This document shows positions 9,826 to 20,338 of a stretch of DNA of 64,000 nt, piece after piece; the stretch's first letter is position 1, and each line of letters begins with the position of its first letter. The stretch is from Sphaerulina vaccinii. Its lineage: Eukaryota; Ascomycota; Dothideomycetes; Mycosphaerellales; Mycosphaerellaceae. The position numbers were made by a program, and so were the translations under genes. Below the pieces are notes generated by a model. The model saw only the letters and a list, made by a program, of their open reading frames with translations, was not told where the DNA came from and did no database searches. The stretch is from positions 1,550,001 through 1,614,000 of the forward strand of contig JAKUDP010000010.1 in the NCBI GenBank assembly GCA_022570795.1, written 5' to 3'.

Positions 9826-11109
9826 CTACTTGTCCAATGACTTCTGTCGTCTCCGCATTGATTTCTCTGAGTCTGGCCTGAGCGACAAAGTGATATCGTA
9901 GACCATATCCAAATCCGTGACTGCAGTTGGTCTGTAGGTCGTGGCGCTGCTGACTCAAAGTGAACTTAGCACTATGTCTCGTTTGGAGCCGCGAGATCGT
10001 GCATAACTGCATTATCGTCAGTGTCAGTCGTTCACATATCATGTCCTATGACTTACCGGCTGCGGCCTCCCTAACCTTTTGCTGCGCCATTGCAATATCA
10101 TCACCAGTCGGCACGGTCGTCATTCCAGGTAATGTACGCTGTGCCTGCTGCGCAACATAAAGCTCCTTGACTCTGTTTGCAGCTGCAAGTGTTGATGTTG
10201 CGAGATCCACAAGCATTTCGGCCGACATGAGCTCAGCTGCACCATTCACAGATGGCCCAGCGCGTTCCATTGGGTATGGCGAACGTGCGGTATAGTTCTC
10301 ATCATCAGGAAGCGGAGCTGAGTCGGGCTGTGCATCAAAGGGAGGATTCTGGTTGAATGGATTCTCGAGCATCGGTGCAGTTCTCTTGTCTGGACCAAAG
10401 GCGCATGATGATGGATAGTGCTGGACTTCCGCTGGATTGGCTGGCGCTGCTATCACTTTGGACTGGCGTGGCTTCCTCGCCTTGGGCACAGATTCGCGTT
10501 CAGCCCGCTTAGCATTCTCCTTGTCAGAGTATCTGCCACGAGCTCGTGCATTGTCGTATGGAATTAAGCCCCTGTATCCAGTCAGCATATGTGCTCAAGA
10601 GAAACCTGAAGACTCGCGAGCATACCAGTAGGTTTGTAGTCGAGTCAATGTGCTCTTCGAAAATTCGATGCCTGATGGAGACTTATAAGCAGCGAAATAA
10701 ATATTCGCCTCCACTTCACAACTCACCTTGCGCTGCGAATGCTGCAGCTATCTGCTCAGCGGTCTCGCCTTGCTGAGTACGAGCAATGATCTCCGCCTTC
10801 CTTGCCTCTTGCTGCTCATGTTTCGTGGGCTGCTGGGTGTTCTTTCTGCGATCAGGATCTATAAGCTCAGAGTCAGCACTTGAGCACATAACAACCTCGA
10901 GACATATGTGTACATTTCCTTCCCTTTGTCTTTGGCTCGGCGCGCTGTCGAATGCCCCAAGAGACACGGTATCGACTGATGGTCTTCGCGGAGATGTCTA
11001 GGCCTTGTGTTCTTAGAGAAGCAGCTATTTGCTCACAGTTTTGTCCACTCTCCGTGAGCCGCTCGATTTCTGCTCGATGCGCCTCGACGCCTTCTTTCCT
11101 GCCAGGCAT
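9826..11109 (-). CDS. Protein with two tandem helix-turn-helix-like units
   Basis: Five exons were assembled by hand on the minus strand: 11109-10914, 10858-10727, 10671-10626, 10571-10057 and 9920-9826. All introns are GT..AG and the spliced length is an exact 328 codons including stop (327 residues). Residues about 14-58 (GQNCEQIAASLRTQG..TISRYRVSWG) and about 90-135 (GETAEQIAAAFAAQG..TLTRLQTYWG) align with each other, giving a duplicated HTH-like unit with a conserved Thr-x2-Arg-x4-Trp-Gly recognition-helix end. The second unit is complete only if the 46-nt exon is included. A linker rich in Pro, Ala and Lys and a region of NPFNQNPPFDAQ type follow. It is probably a nuclear DNA-binding protein. 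The 5' end is uncertain: an additional coding exon above 11189 is possible, but no ATG was found there. Confidence 0.7.
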
Positions 11110-11451
11110 CTGGGGAATGGCAACCGATGGCTTGTTGATGTCTGGCCTGGATTTGGAGTAGCTCGTGGGCTGAGGTTGAGACAATTGATCTTGATTAGTA
11201 AGCGGTCAAGAGCCTCAGCCCAATGTTGAAGTATGTACGGGACAAGAACAGTCGACAACCAGGCGATAGTGGTAGACAGTAGGTCCTTGCTTCAGAAATC
11301 AACAAACGAGCAAGGCAAGTTGCGGCAAGACATTACCTCGACAGTACGACTATGCGAATGGAGCTGAGTGAGGTCCGGTGTTAATGGTATTGAGTATTAA
11401 GTAAAGTGCATTGCAATCATAAATATCGTAAGCTACGGCCCAAAACGGCCG
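11110..11451. other. Leader or promoter of the HTH gene and 3' flank of the Rab escort gene
   Basis: On the minus strand the HTH frame stays open up to 11189. A plausible 49-bp intron (11190-11238, GTACAT..CTAATCAAG) lies just upstream, and a second donor-like GTAATG lies near 11336. With no upstream in-frame ATG, these look like 5'-UTR introns. The remainder is unremarkable. Confidence 0.4.
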
Positions 11452-13195
11452 TCATGAGCTATCATCTCCATCATCGTCTGTTGTGCCGTCCCTTGATTCG
11501 AACTTCATGAAGGTTCCGGAATCTTCAGGCTGTGCGATCAGTTCCCATGCAGCTTTCACATCGTCAAAGATGCTATTCTCCAGGACGAGCTCTGATGACA
11601 GTGATCGCAGCTTGATCTCATGCGCGTGATGTTCTGTCTTTTCTTGAGAAGAAGTGAAATGTTGCTGGTACTGCAGGGACCAAAGCAAGGAGACATCTGT
11701 GCCAGCACTTGCGCTTTGTAAGAGCATTTGCACGGCACGATCGAGGCGACTAAACCCATGCTGATGGTCCGATGCTACAGATGCATACAGGATACCTGAG
11801 AAGACTTGTTAGCATAGATGCAAGATCGTGCATGTGCAGTAATGACGAGATGAGTTTATAGTCGTGGAGTCAGTTTGTCAGAGAATGTTTTCGTCAATGC
11901 AATTCAGGCAATGTAGATAAGTATTCGTACGTGATCATCATGTTGAGGGGAGATGAAGCTTCAACGAGAGGAGGATACGTACTCTGACCAGGCGGGCATG
12001 CGCCCGAGTCGCTCGAATGGGCGAAGATATAGACGGGCGGCTCCGAGTCGGTTTCTCCAGGAATGAGGATGATGGCGCCGGCAGGGGTGACGGCTCCAGC
12101 TGCGAGTGGCTGGAACAGCGCAGACAGAGGCGAACCAATGATGGAAATGCTGCGCGAGACCGTATCATAGACGAGCTGTTCAGATTCACCATCAGTCTCA
12201 GCAGCCTCGGCACCAACAAACCATGAAGTTGAGACTCGATCGCCTCCTGTAAGCTCGATAGTCAACTTGTCCTCGTCAGCAGCATGTACGTTTGCGGCCC
12301 CCTGTCCAAGCACATAGATTCCTCCACCTACAGCATTGGCTCGACAAGCGACTTGAATGATTTCTGCTAGCCCGCCATACCTTTGCAGTAACGCTGGACA
12401 CCCTGGGGCGTGGACACCGATGCTGCGCAAGTGTCGAGTTATCCTTGGTATTGCATAGCCGACGCTGATGTTGTCGGCAGGTTGAGTGCTCATGGCCAAC
12501 GCCAGGAGGGGCGCATGCAGCCTAGACGGGAGGCTGAAGGTCTGCTCAAGGTAGTCTGTGAATGTTTGGGCTGGGTTCGTATTGCTGTTCTGGCTGGGAT
12601 GTTCAGCGTTGAATGATCGGAGCAACTTCATGAGCGAGCGCTTCGCCCGCATATCAATCTTGTCATCCCGAAAGACGTCCTCTCGACTGCCAGGAACCGC
12701 GACCAGAGTACTGGACGCAGCATTGACCACAAACCACGAGCCCACCGCCTGAAAGTCGAGCTGGTTGTGTATTTGCGACGACACGACCACATCCAACAGC
12801 ACACTGCGGCTGTACAGCAGTTGCGGAGCCAGTGACAGCTCGTACGTTCTCGGTCTGCCCAGCTTGACATCTCCCGTATCCTCCGGCTTGTTCACACTCG
12901 CATGGCTGAAAGTGGACCTAATGTTGGTGGTGGGACCAGAATGTTTGGCCGCCCATTCTTCGGCTTCGAGGAGACCGAGAGACGCTTCGTTGCCGCCGTA
13001 GAACTCGTTGTGGTCAATGTGTAGAATCTTCTTGCCAGAACGCGATAGTGCTCTTCAGGCAGCCTTGCGCGTCAGTCGGATCGAGGCATTTGGCAGATGA
13101 GCTGGAGGCACGTACAGCGCAAGGAGCGACTGCGGGAGCCCGGTGCCTTCAATGACCACGTCCCACTGCGTGTCGGCAAGAGAATCGGTCTGCAT
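11452..13195 (-). CDS. MRS6: Rab escort protein / Rab GDP-dissociation inhibitor family
   Basis: Three exons (13195-13116, 13052-11983, 11795-11452) join in frame to give 497 residues. Introns are 63 bp (GTACGT..GAAG) and 187 bp (GTACGT..TCTCAG). The N-terminus DVVIEGTGLPQSLLALALSRSGKKILHIDHNEFYGG is the FAD-like Rossmann segment of the GDI/REP superfamily. The GGxxSLG-like GGNEASLG and the central AIPRITRHLRSIGVHAPGCP block also fit. The GDI consensus DVIVLGTGLTECILSG is replaced by VIEGTGLPQSLLA, and length near 500 with an acidic tail (DDGDDSS) fits Rab escort proteins, which present Rab GTPases to geranylgeranyltransferase II. It acts in the cytosol in membrane traffic. The family is secure; REP over GDI is likely. 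Confidence 0.88.
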
Positions 13196-13652
13196 GGCGG
13201 GTAGTGTTCGTGGTGTCACATGGTTGATGCAGTGGATGAAGCTCTTCGCAGAGAGGAGATTTCGTCGATCGTCTGGCCTGCGGGCTTAGTAAGCACTTGG
13301 CGAAATCCGATTCCGAGCTGTCACCTTTTCTCTGCTCGCGAATTCCTGTCTCTCTTTTCTCTCTTCATCGCGCTCACAGGCAAAGCACTACTATCATCCT
13401 ATGGTGTCACGTCCACTACCAGATGCCCTTCACTGGGTATCTGCCGAGCGCGAAAGAGCGACACGCGTCTCTGTATCTCCTGCCTGGACATCTCCATGAA
13501 AGTGCGGGTCGAATGTGGACGGATATACAGCAATTTTTCTTTTGAATTGATAGCAAAGGCAAAGATCGCAAAGACGATCTAGGAGTCTATAAGGTGCACC
13601 AGCCACTGCCAATTGACATGGCTTCCACACGCGCGACCTATGCTCGCCACAC
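13196..13652. promoter_or_regulatory. Promoter region of the Rab escort gene
   Basis: 456 bp between the start of the minus-strand REP gene and the stop of the minus-strand peroxiredoxin gene. Open frames on the plus strand here (13220-13582 and shorter) have no protein-like features. No specific binding site is recognised. Confidence 0.4.
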
Positions 13653-14713
13653 TCAGAGTTTGCTCAGGACAGCGTCCGCGCCAGAGACCTGTTGGTAACG
13701 TCAGCAATGAAACCACATATGGAAGCAATGTCAAACTGCTGTCGTTTTGTAAGAAAGAAATAGCTTACCGTGACACCCCGTCCAGGCTCGGAGTCCGCGA
13801 TGCTGACAGTTCCGTTTTTCTCGATGACCATCGCCCATCTGCCGTTCCTGTCTCCCTGCGATTCGTTAGGATACAAGCTATAGCCATATCATCATGTCTC
13901 ATCACATGTCTTAGGATGGGTTGTGCCCAAGAGAACTTACCATGCCTGCGCTCCAGGCGTGGTTCTTGGAGAAGAAGGTCTTGGTGTCGCTCATGAACAA
14001 GACCTTGGTGTCCGCAGTCGCGCCATTGACCTTGTCACGCGTATCTGTTAGCACACTCCGCTGTAACTTGAGCAACTGCCATTGAAGAGGCACAGCATAC
14101 CTTGCCCCAGGCACTCATGACCCAGGCATCGTTCGACGCAATGAACACTACAAGGTCGACGCCTTTGCTCTTCAGCTCGTCAAACTTCTCGAGGTATGGA
14201 GGGAGATGGCTGTGCGCATGGATCAGCAATGGTCCGGAGATAAGAATTTCTCAGTCGGTGATCATCATACAATGCCTGACAGCCTGGCGTGAATGCTCCA
14301 GGAACTGACACAAGAACGACCTTCTTTCCAGCAAACTCCTTCGATGCATCATATGTCTGCGGCTGCAAAAGTAGTAGGTCGAAGGTCAGCAAGTATCTCT
14401 GATAAGTGCGAATGTGTCTTAGTAGGCCTGTCTCTGAGCTTGTCGCCTCAGCAGGCTCAAGCTCAGTGAGACATCGGAGAATGGGGGATGCCTTTGGCCT
14501 ACTACTGCTTACCATGCCGCAGGATGTTGGAGAAGGATCTCAACGTAGAAGTCAGTAAGTGTATGGGACTGTGCCTGAGGCTCGCGGAATACCTGTGATA
14601 GGTGCCCATCTGCCACGACATTAGCTCTCTGAGGATCTGATATGGGTAGAGGAATCAGCTTACTCGAACTGGACTCCGTCTGGAAACTTGTCGCCCTTCT
14701 GAAGAGGAGGCAT
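13653..14713 (-). CDS. Peroxiredoxin (Prx5/PMP20 type) with peroxisomal-type C-terminus
   Basis: Eight exons assembled by hand: 14713-14664, 14609-14593, 14538-14513, 14362-14271, 14209-14101, 14030-13941, 13855-13769 and 13688-13653. They total 507 nt, giving 168 residues, the normal family length. Motif PGAFTPGC holds the peroxidatic Cys59 in the P-x3-T-x2-C signature. [11 protein letters not shown] and the FMSD segment are typical of Prx5-like proteins. The protein ends Ser-Lys-Leu, a canonical PTS1 signal, so peroxisomal import is expected as for yeast Pmp20. It would reduce H2O2 or alkyl hydroperoxides. Exons 2 and 3 are only 17 and 26 nt. Every junction keeps phase and restores family sequence, so the model is strong despite being manual. 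Confidence 0.87.
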
Positions 14714-15069
14714 TGTGACTTTGGTGGTCTGCGAGCGACAGATAGGTCTTAGTATATGAGATGATGTCGACAATATGCAGTTTCGACTACCAGTATGTCT
14801 TCGTCTTTGGCTCAAGTTGGAAGGTGACCGTTCTGAAATGTGTAACGTAAGCTTGTCAAATGCAGCTTCACCCCGCTGACGTGAAGCCTGGCCGAAGTTC
14901 GGAGCTATGTATACACAAGTACAGTGCTTCAGATTATATTGGCAATATCGATCATCTTATGCATCATAGGCACTGCGACACGTTGAAGATTGTGACAGAG
15001 GAGTGTATCCTGCATTATTAATAGTCTACATATGCTTCTATATGATTGACTATGGTCCGACAAGACACC
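14714..15069. promoter_or_regulatory. Promoter region of the peroxiredoxin gene
   Basis: About 350 bp upstream of the peroxiredoxin ATG and downstream of the next minus-strand gene. No coding potential and no certain transcription-factor site were seen. Confidence 0.4.
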
Positions 15070-16914
15070 TCATGCGAAGTTGCCCGAGCTCTGTATGTTC
15101 GGCGAGGAGGAGAACTGGGGAGGCGGTGGCAGGCTGAAGTCTTGTGTTTCTGCTCCGAGACCAACTTCGCTTGACCCGTGAGGTGGTAGAGGAAAAGGAG
15201 AGCTGGACAGTGTATTGATGGCCAGATTCGCATCCGATTGTTGGTATGAGAGCTGGCGACCATGGGCTGAACTTGGTCGACTGCGTTGCGTAGGCATTAC
15301 GGTGCTAATCTGGCTTTGTCGCACTTGTCCAGACAAAACTCCCTGGTCAAAGAAGGCTTGCGAATCCAGGAACCGTTGTGGATTGAGACCAGGTGCTAAC
15401 GAATCTGGAAGTGCATCGATGTCGCCAGCTCTGGCCTCCTGATCAAGTGCTCTCAGATATGGAGAAAAACGGACATCATCGCCGTACCTTTCCTGTGTGA
15501 TCGCGACAGTCGTGGCAGATTGAGGCATTTCCTCTTCTTCTGACTGCGTGTGCCGAGACCTAGCAGGCTCTTCCCGTTCTGTGCTTGGAAGTCCGTTTCC
15601 TAGCTCCACGGAACCATCGCGTGACTGGCTTTGCTGCAGCTGTGTCGACATGACAAACTGAGTTTCCGGGCCATTAACGTCTTCATACTCCTCGACTTCT
15701 GGCCGGGAAGTGAACTGAGTATCGCTTCTCCCGAACCTTGCGGCATCTCGCTCAAGTGCCGCCATTACAGGATCGAAGGTCTGCTGGAATATAGGGTCAT
15801 AATCATACTGCGTGCGTTCAGCCTCCAAGTCTGCCACATCGGACTCCGCTTGCGATTCTTGTACCGTTGTGGTACGCTTCAGAGAACGCATTGGCTCGCA
15901 ATTGAGTGATATGTCCTGCTGCTCTTTGCTTGCCTCTGTTGCACAAGTCGGGTCACTGGTGATGAGGTCGAGACCGAGATCATCGTCATCCTGAGAGTCT
16001 TGAATAGTTGTAGCACGTTGCAAGGAGCGGTCAATGAATTTTGCTGGTTTGCGAGGAGTAAAGGCAAGCTTCGCACTCCATGCATTATCGGTCTTGCTCT
16101 CGTCATTCGAATCCTGGGTAAGTGTGTCGAAGAGCTGCTGAGTTTGATGACGATCTCGCTCCGGGAAAAGAGATTTGCTTTGCTTAGCAGGTGTAATGTT
16201 GCTGCTTCGCTCCTTGAGTGGTGATCGTTGGTACAAGTCTCTACTATCCTCCTTGTGCTGGGAGAGGTGCAGACTTGATGGTGTTTCTGACGATGGCACG
16301 ACTGTCCTACGAGTCTTCCGAGGTGTTGTGAAGGGAATAGCAGAGCCTGCGGACGTCGGTCTCGTGCTTGTACCCTCGACATCAGACGAACCTAAACCTA
16401 GTCGCTTGGAGGAACGTGGTGAGTTTGTGATCGCAAGCAGATGCTCTGCATAGTCGAACGTCCCGCCGGTCAAGACATGGGCTCGAACCGCAGCAACGGG
16501 TGGAAGGACCTCGTCTTCGCCGATGTTTGCAGTTACCTTGTCAGTGGCCTCCTCAACACTGTCGTCGCTTTCTGCCAGACTTCGATCGCCTTCCCCATAA
16601 ATCTCCAAGTGTTTCCGCCAGGTCTGCGTCACCGTGGTCTGTGACGCGGATCTCTCTTTTCCATTTCGCTTCTGTCTTTTCTTGGGCGGTCTTTCGAGGT
16701 TCTCTTCGTAGTCATCATCACTGTCGCCGCTGATGTCGATAATCTGATGCGAGGACGAGCGGACAAAATCATACTTTTGAGTCAATGTGTGCTCACGCAG
16801 CAGTGGTCGTGGTTGTGCTGGTTTTCCTGGCCTGCGAGTGGATTTGCGGAGTGGCGGCAAGATGTCCTGCTTTGGGGCGGCTTTTATTCGAGAGTGGTGT
16901 GTCGTTGGAGGCAT
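15070..16914 (-). CDS. Disordered nuclear-type protein, function unknown
   Basis: The open frame extends upstream to 17082, but the most natural start is the ATG at 16914 (MPPTTHHSRIKAAPK), giving 614 residues in one exon. An alternative model uses ATG 17092 in another frame, with a 67-bp intron at 16796-16730 (651 residues, also in phase); I prefer the intronless one. A basic PPKKRQKR segment suggests nuclear import. The rest is Ser/Thr/Gln/Asp-rich with repeated TT(I/V)Q(D/E)SQ motifs (RATTIQDSQ, RTTTVQESQ) and several SQ/TQ dipeptides, the preferred sites of ATM/ATR-type kinases. No folded domain is recognised. It shares a short divergent promoter with the AlkB gene. A role in DNA damage response is speculation from SQ/TQ density and context. 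Confidence 0.65.
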   Translation of the reverse strand: MPPTTHHSRIKAAPKQDILPPLRKSTRRPGKPAQPRPLLREHTLTQKYDFVRSSSHQIIDISGDSDDDYEENLERPPKKRQKRNGKERSASQTTVTQTWRKHLEIYGEGDRSLAESDDSVEEATDKVTANIGEDEVLPPVAAVRAHVLTGGTFDYAEHLLAITNSPRSSKRLGLGSSDVEGTSTRPTSAGSAIPFTTPRKTRRTVVPSSETPSSLHLSQHKEDSRDLYQRSPLKERSSNITPAKQSKSLFPERDRHQTQQLFDTLTQDSNDESKTDNAWSAKLAFTPRKPAKFIDRSLQRATTIQDSQDDDDLGLDLITSDPTCATEASKEQQDISLNCEPMRSLKRTTTVQESQAESDVADLEAERTQYDYDPIFQQTFDPVMAALERDAARFGRSDTQFTSRPEVEEYEDVNGPETQFVMSTQLQQSQSRDGSVELGNGLPSTEREEPARSRHTQSEEEEMPQSATTVAITQERYGDDVRFSPYLRALDQEARAGDIDALPDSLAPGLNPQRFLDSQAFFDQGVLSGQVRQSQISTVMPTQRSRPSSAHGRQLSYQQSDANLAINTLSSSPFPLPPHGSSEVGLGAETQDFSLPPPPQFSSSPNIQSSGNFA

Positions 16915-17131
16915 GTCGTGGCGGACATGAAGATGGCGAGGATGGTAGAGATGGTGAAGATGGCGAAGAACGACGCGTATCGAGGCGAGGATGACGCGAC
17001 TGAATCGTCTGTGCTTTGGCTGACTCAGACCGCGCAGAAGGACTTCCATTCTCTTCATACTCACTCTCGATCTCGACCTCACAACACCTCATTCATGTTT
17101 CCGGGAACATAGTACCAGCAAATGCAACACA
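16915..17131. promoter_or_regulatory. Bidirectional promoter between unknown nuclear protein and AlkB homologue
   Basis: Only 217 bp separate the preferred ATG of the minus-strand gene from ATG 17132 on the plus strand. Both promoters must overlap here, or lie inside transcribed leader sequence. The divergent layout may coordinate the two genes. Confidence 0.5.
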
Positions 17132-18197
17132 ATGACGGTCTCACTTGACGCTCATGCGAAGCCGCCCGAATCGGTGCGCGCTCTCTACAAGAAATACCAG
17201 AAAGCCACGCTGGCCATTGTGTTAAAACAACCCGACCTCATCCAAATCGGCCTCAAAGGAAAGGAAGACAGCAGTGTCAGACTCTCGCAAGAAATACAGC
17301 TCCCCGCGAATCTGCGCGAGATACGTCAGACCTTCCTTGAACGCACTTCTGTAGACGAGAGCTTTTCGAAAGACGAGCCTATCCACTCTATATATGAAGT
17401 GCCTGCAGTTCCTGGTAAGACAGCAGATCGGCTTACACTCGTTTGAATCCTGAACGAGATCGGTAGGTCTGTATATTTACCCATCCTTAGTCTCCTCAGA
17501 ACTGCAGCTTGGTATACTCAATCGAACTCTACACCGCGATCTCTCAAGTCCTACTCACAACACAAACGTACATCTCTTCCATCACGTACCATACCCTCCT
17601 CCAGAGCCCTCAGGACAGCCAGCGTCATTCTTTGATTCTACCGCGGCTAACGCCATATACGAGCCTATCGACCCCGCTGTGCATAAACCTTTCAATAATC
17701 AGCAATTCCTCAACAAGAAACTTCGATGGGTCACCCTCGGAGGCCAGTATGACTGGACTAACAAAGTCTACCCGGCAAACCCACCACCTGCCTTTCCATC
17801 AGACCTGAAGGGCTTGATAGAGCGGATATTCCCCATGAAGGCTGAAGCGGCCATTCTGAACCTATACTCGCCGGGTGACACGCTAAGCCTGCATCGCGAT
17901 GTCAGCGAAGAATGTGACAAGCCGCTTGTGAGCATTTCTATAGGTTGCGATGCAGTCTTCATCGTCGGTGTTGCGGGCCACGATCCAGCTGCTATCTTGT
18001 TGCGCTCGGGCGATGCGGTGCTCATGAGTGGTTCAAGTCGATACGCCTGGCATGGGGTGCCCAAGGTGCTTGGAGAGAGTTGTCCGGCATCTATTGCTGA
18101 CTGGCCGGCAAACGAAGATACATCGCAATACGAACAGTGGCGAGGATGGATGGCTGGGAAGCGTATCAACCTCAATGTACGGCAGATGTTCACCTGA
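17132..18197 (+). CDS. AlkB-family Fe(II)/2-oxoglutarate dioxygenase (ALKBH1-like)
   Basis: Two exons, 17132-17414 and 17500-18197, are separated by an 85-bp intron (GTAAGA..CTCAG) and give 326 residues. The double-stranded beta-helix motifs are visible: LHRDVSE supplies the HxD iron ligands (about residues 226-228), the distal His is in YAWHGVP (about 277), and RINLNVRQM carries the RxxxxxR that binds 2-oxoglutarate (about 316-322). NLYSPGDTLSLH and WVTLGGQYDWT match the ALKBH1 group rather than ALKBH2/3. These enzymes oxidatively remove methyl groups from DNA or RNA (for example m1A in tRNA) and have reported roles in nucleus and mitochondria. The substrate in this organism cannot be read from sequence. 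Confidence 0.88.
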
Positions 18198-19001
18198 AAC
18201 AATTACATCATGCTCAACGCGAAGAGATACCATCAGGATGAGCGTAGTCAGGAACGAGTAAGACATGAAAGTCGAGGTTGGTCGTGTGGGCGTAGTGATT
18301 CAGGGGATGCAGAGAAAAGCCCAAAAGCTAAGCTCCTTCTGAAAGGCTGAGAACACATTTCTGCGGCATGGCCAAGCGTTCATGAGCGCAGTAGTTCAGA
18401 GATCGCAGAGAGGAACGCCCGGATGACAGGCCTCACAATCGATCAGATCGTGGTCATGCCTGTACTCAGGACTTTGCTTGGCCACGATGAGGTGGAGCAC
18501 TACTCGCCGAGGCGGCCGGCGAAAGAGTTGAGTGGCTTAGTTGAGTGGCTCATGCTTAGCATGAAGTTCGATTGCATGCGATGGATTGGCTGTGTCCTGT
18601 ACAATCTCATGCTTGATATTTACGCTCTCCTTACATCATGCCTTGGCTATCGCCTGTCTGTTTTCAGCCCCTTTCCCGTACCATAGGCAGACCAGAGAGT
18701 CTTCCATCTCGGTGGCGCGCAGGCAGAACGACAGACTACGCCGCAATGTAGCATATAGAGGTGCAATGAAGCACTTGTGCGGCAGAATTGGCTACGATCG
18801 GCTATCGTTCGCCAAACCCCACGCATGCTCGATTTGCCCATATCGCGCTGCCTGCAATGAGCTGTATTGGACCGCCATGGAGCAACAAAATGTCAACGCT
18901 CCCGAGCTGGAGACCATGAGCTGGAACTCGCGTGTGGCGACTCAGTCGCCGTAGACGACATCGCCATGCTGAGATGTCGAAAGATGATGCTCGAGAGACG
19001 T
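18198..19001. other. Convergent intergenic region, nothing recognised
   Basis: About 800 bp between the 3' ends of the AlkB (+) and NTM1 (-) genes. Short open frames exist on both strands (18423-18686, 18586-18954 and others), but they overlap one another and show no recognisable protein features. No RNA gene or repeat was seen. Confidence 0.4.
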
Positions 19002-19814
19002 TCACTTCATCGGCTGCAAGGCGTAACTCCGCACAGGATACAGCGCCTTCGGGAAGCCCTTTTGTAGCTCAGTGCTCACAACTCGAAGACCAGCTCGATC
19101 CCAGATTTCCTTGAAATGCTCGTGCGTCCTTGTGACAGAGCTATCTGTCTCGTCATACACATCTTCACCGAGACTGTGATTGCTGATGTTCTCTTTGACG
19201 ATGATCCACCCACCTGGATTCAGGTATGCTGTGATTCGCTTGAGGTACTCCACCAGTTGATCATCACGAATCTGTCCCACACACCATTGATTCCATATGA
19301 CATCGTAGCTCGTCTCTGGAGTCCAGCTTTCCAGCCCGCAGTTGTATATCTTTCCAACATATGATTCTTTTGCGAGAGATTCAGTGAACTTCACGACAGG
19401 CTCCACCACATCCACAGTCTCTGCGACATTGCTGAGAAAACCTCGAGTGACACGACCAATGCCTGCTCCCGTGTCTGCCACACGCTTCAACTTTCCCGTG
19501 CTTGGAGGGTACTGTTTCGACGAGCGGCGCAACTTGGCGAGGAAGTTGGCTGAGCCTTGAAGGTCCACGCGACTGACTTCGGGGTAGCCTCCAAGCACAC
19601 CGTGATCTGAAGCTGGAACTGAAGACCAGTATGTTATGGCTGCCTCGTGGTTGATCTGCGCATCGACTTTGCTTTTCACAATTGGAACCTCTTCTGCCAT
19701 CTCCATGTCCACCTCCTCCGCGTCTTCGTTCGCGGTCTCGTAGCGTTGCTTCTTGATTGACGAGTCCAATTTGCCTGAGCTTTTACGCTTAATGTCTCGT
19801 GCACCGGATACCAT
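19002..19814 (-). CDS. TAE1: Protein alpha-N-terminal methyltransferase 1
   Basis: Single exon, 270 residues, ATG at 19814. After a Lys-rich and acidic N-terminal extension of about 50 residues, the protein has the YWSSVPASDHGVLGG entry motif, the SAM-binding VADTGAGIGRVTRGFL (motif I, GxGxGR), VVEPV at the end of strand 2, and the family-specific WNQWCVGQIRDDQLVEYL and NPGGWIIVKEN blocks. This is the NTM1/Tae1 family, which methylates the alpha-amino group of proteins beginning (Met-)X-Pro-Lys, including ribosomal proteins. The extension before the catalytic domain is longer than in yeast Tae1 (inference from memory of family size). It is divergent from the flavin monooxygenase gene. Confidence 0.93.
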   Translation of the reverse strand: MVSGARDIKRKSSGKLDSSIKKQRYETANEDAEEVDMEMAEEVPIVKSKVDAQINHEAAITYWSSVPASDHGVLGGYPEVSRVDLQGSANFLAKLRRSSKQYPPSTGKLKRVADTGAGIGRVTRGFLSNVAETVDVVEPVVKFTESLAKESYVGKIYNCGLESWTPETSYDVIWNQWCVGQIRDDQLVEYLKRITAYLNPGGWIIVKENISNHSLGEDVYDETDSSVTRTHEHFKEIWDRAGLRVVSTELQKGFPKALYPVRSYALQPMK

Positions 19815-20338
19815 TGGCTCTTACTCCTGGGCCGAGATGATATACTCTGTCCTTTTAGGCCTGCAAGGTATCCGAAATGGCGGTTGATATGTGTTTGGGC
19901 GTACTAAGGTATCAAACAAATACTCGCAAGTTCAGTCGAGGTCTTGCGAGCTCGGCGAAGCTTTTCCGACGACTTCAGTCTTCTCCATCTTGGACGACAA
20001 CAACAACAACATCACATCATGAACATGGAGTTGAGCCAGAATCAGGTGCGGTATAACGGAGCGAGAAGATCGGATCCCAAGCCATGCCTCATACCATGTC
20101 CAAGATGGAATATGAACATGATGTTCTTGCTGGCCGTCTCAAAAGCCCCTCACTCTTGTCGGCTCACGGCTCATATCTAAGCTCTGTTAACGATGTCACT
20201 GAGCGTGATATCAATATGCATGTTGATGACTCACTCCTCAAGGCAACTTGCGGCTTATGACTACCAGACTTATTGTCTGAGTGCTCCTGACACTACAGCT
20301 TCGACCTCCCGAACAGCAGCAGCAACGACATCTCCATC
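19815..20338. promoter_or_regulatory. Divergent promoter between NTM1 and flavin monooxygenase genes
   Basis: 524 bp between two outward-facing starts. It contains several short CAACAACAACA-type tracts near 19998 and just before ATG 20339 that may belong to a leader. No named regulatory site is recognised. Confidence 0.45.

Noticed and set aside
11452..13195. Rab GDP-dissociation inhibitor (GDI1).
   Set aside because: The highly conserved GDI N-terminus is not matched, and the length and acidic tail fit Rab escort proteins.
16797..17092. Alternative first exon of the minus-strand disordered protein with a 67-bp intron.
   Set aside because: It joins in phase and is possible, but the intronless frame from ATG 16914 gives a more natural N-terminus and a sensible promoter gap.
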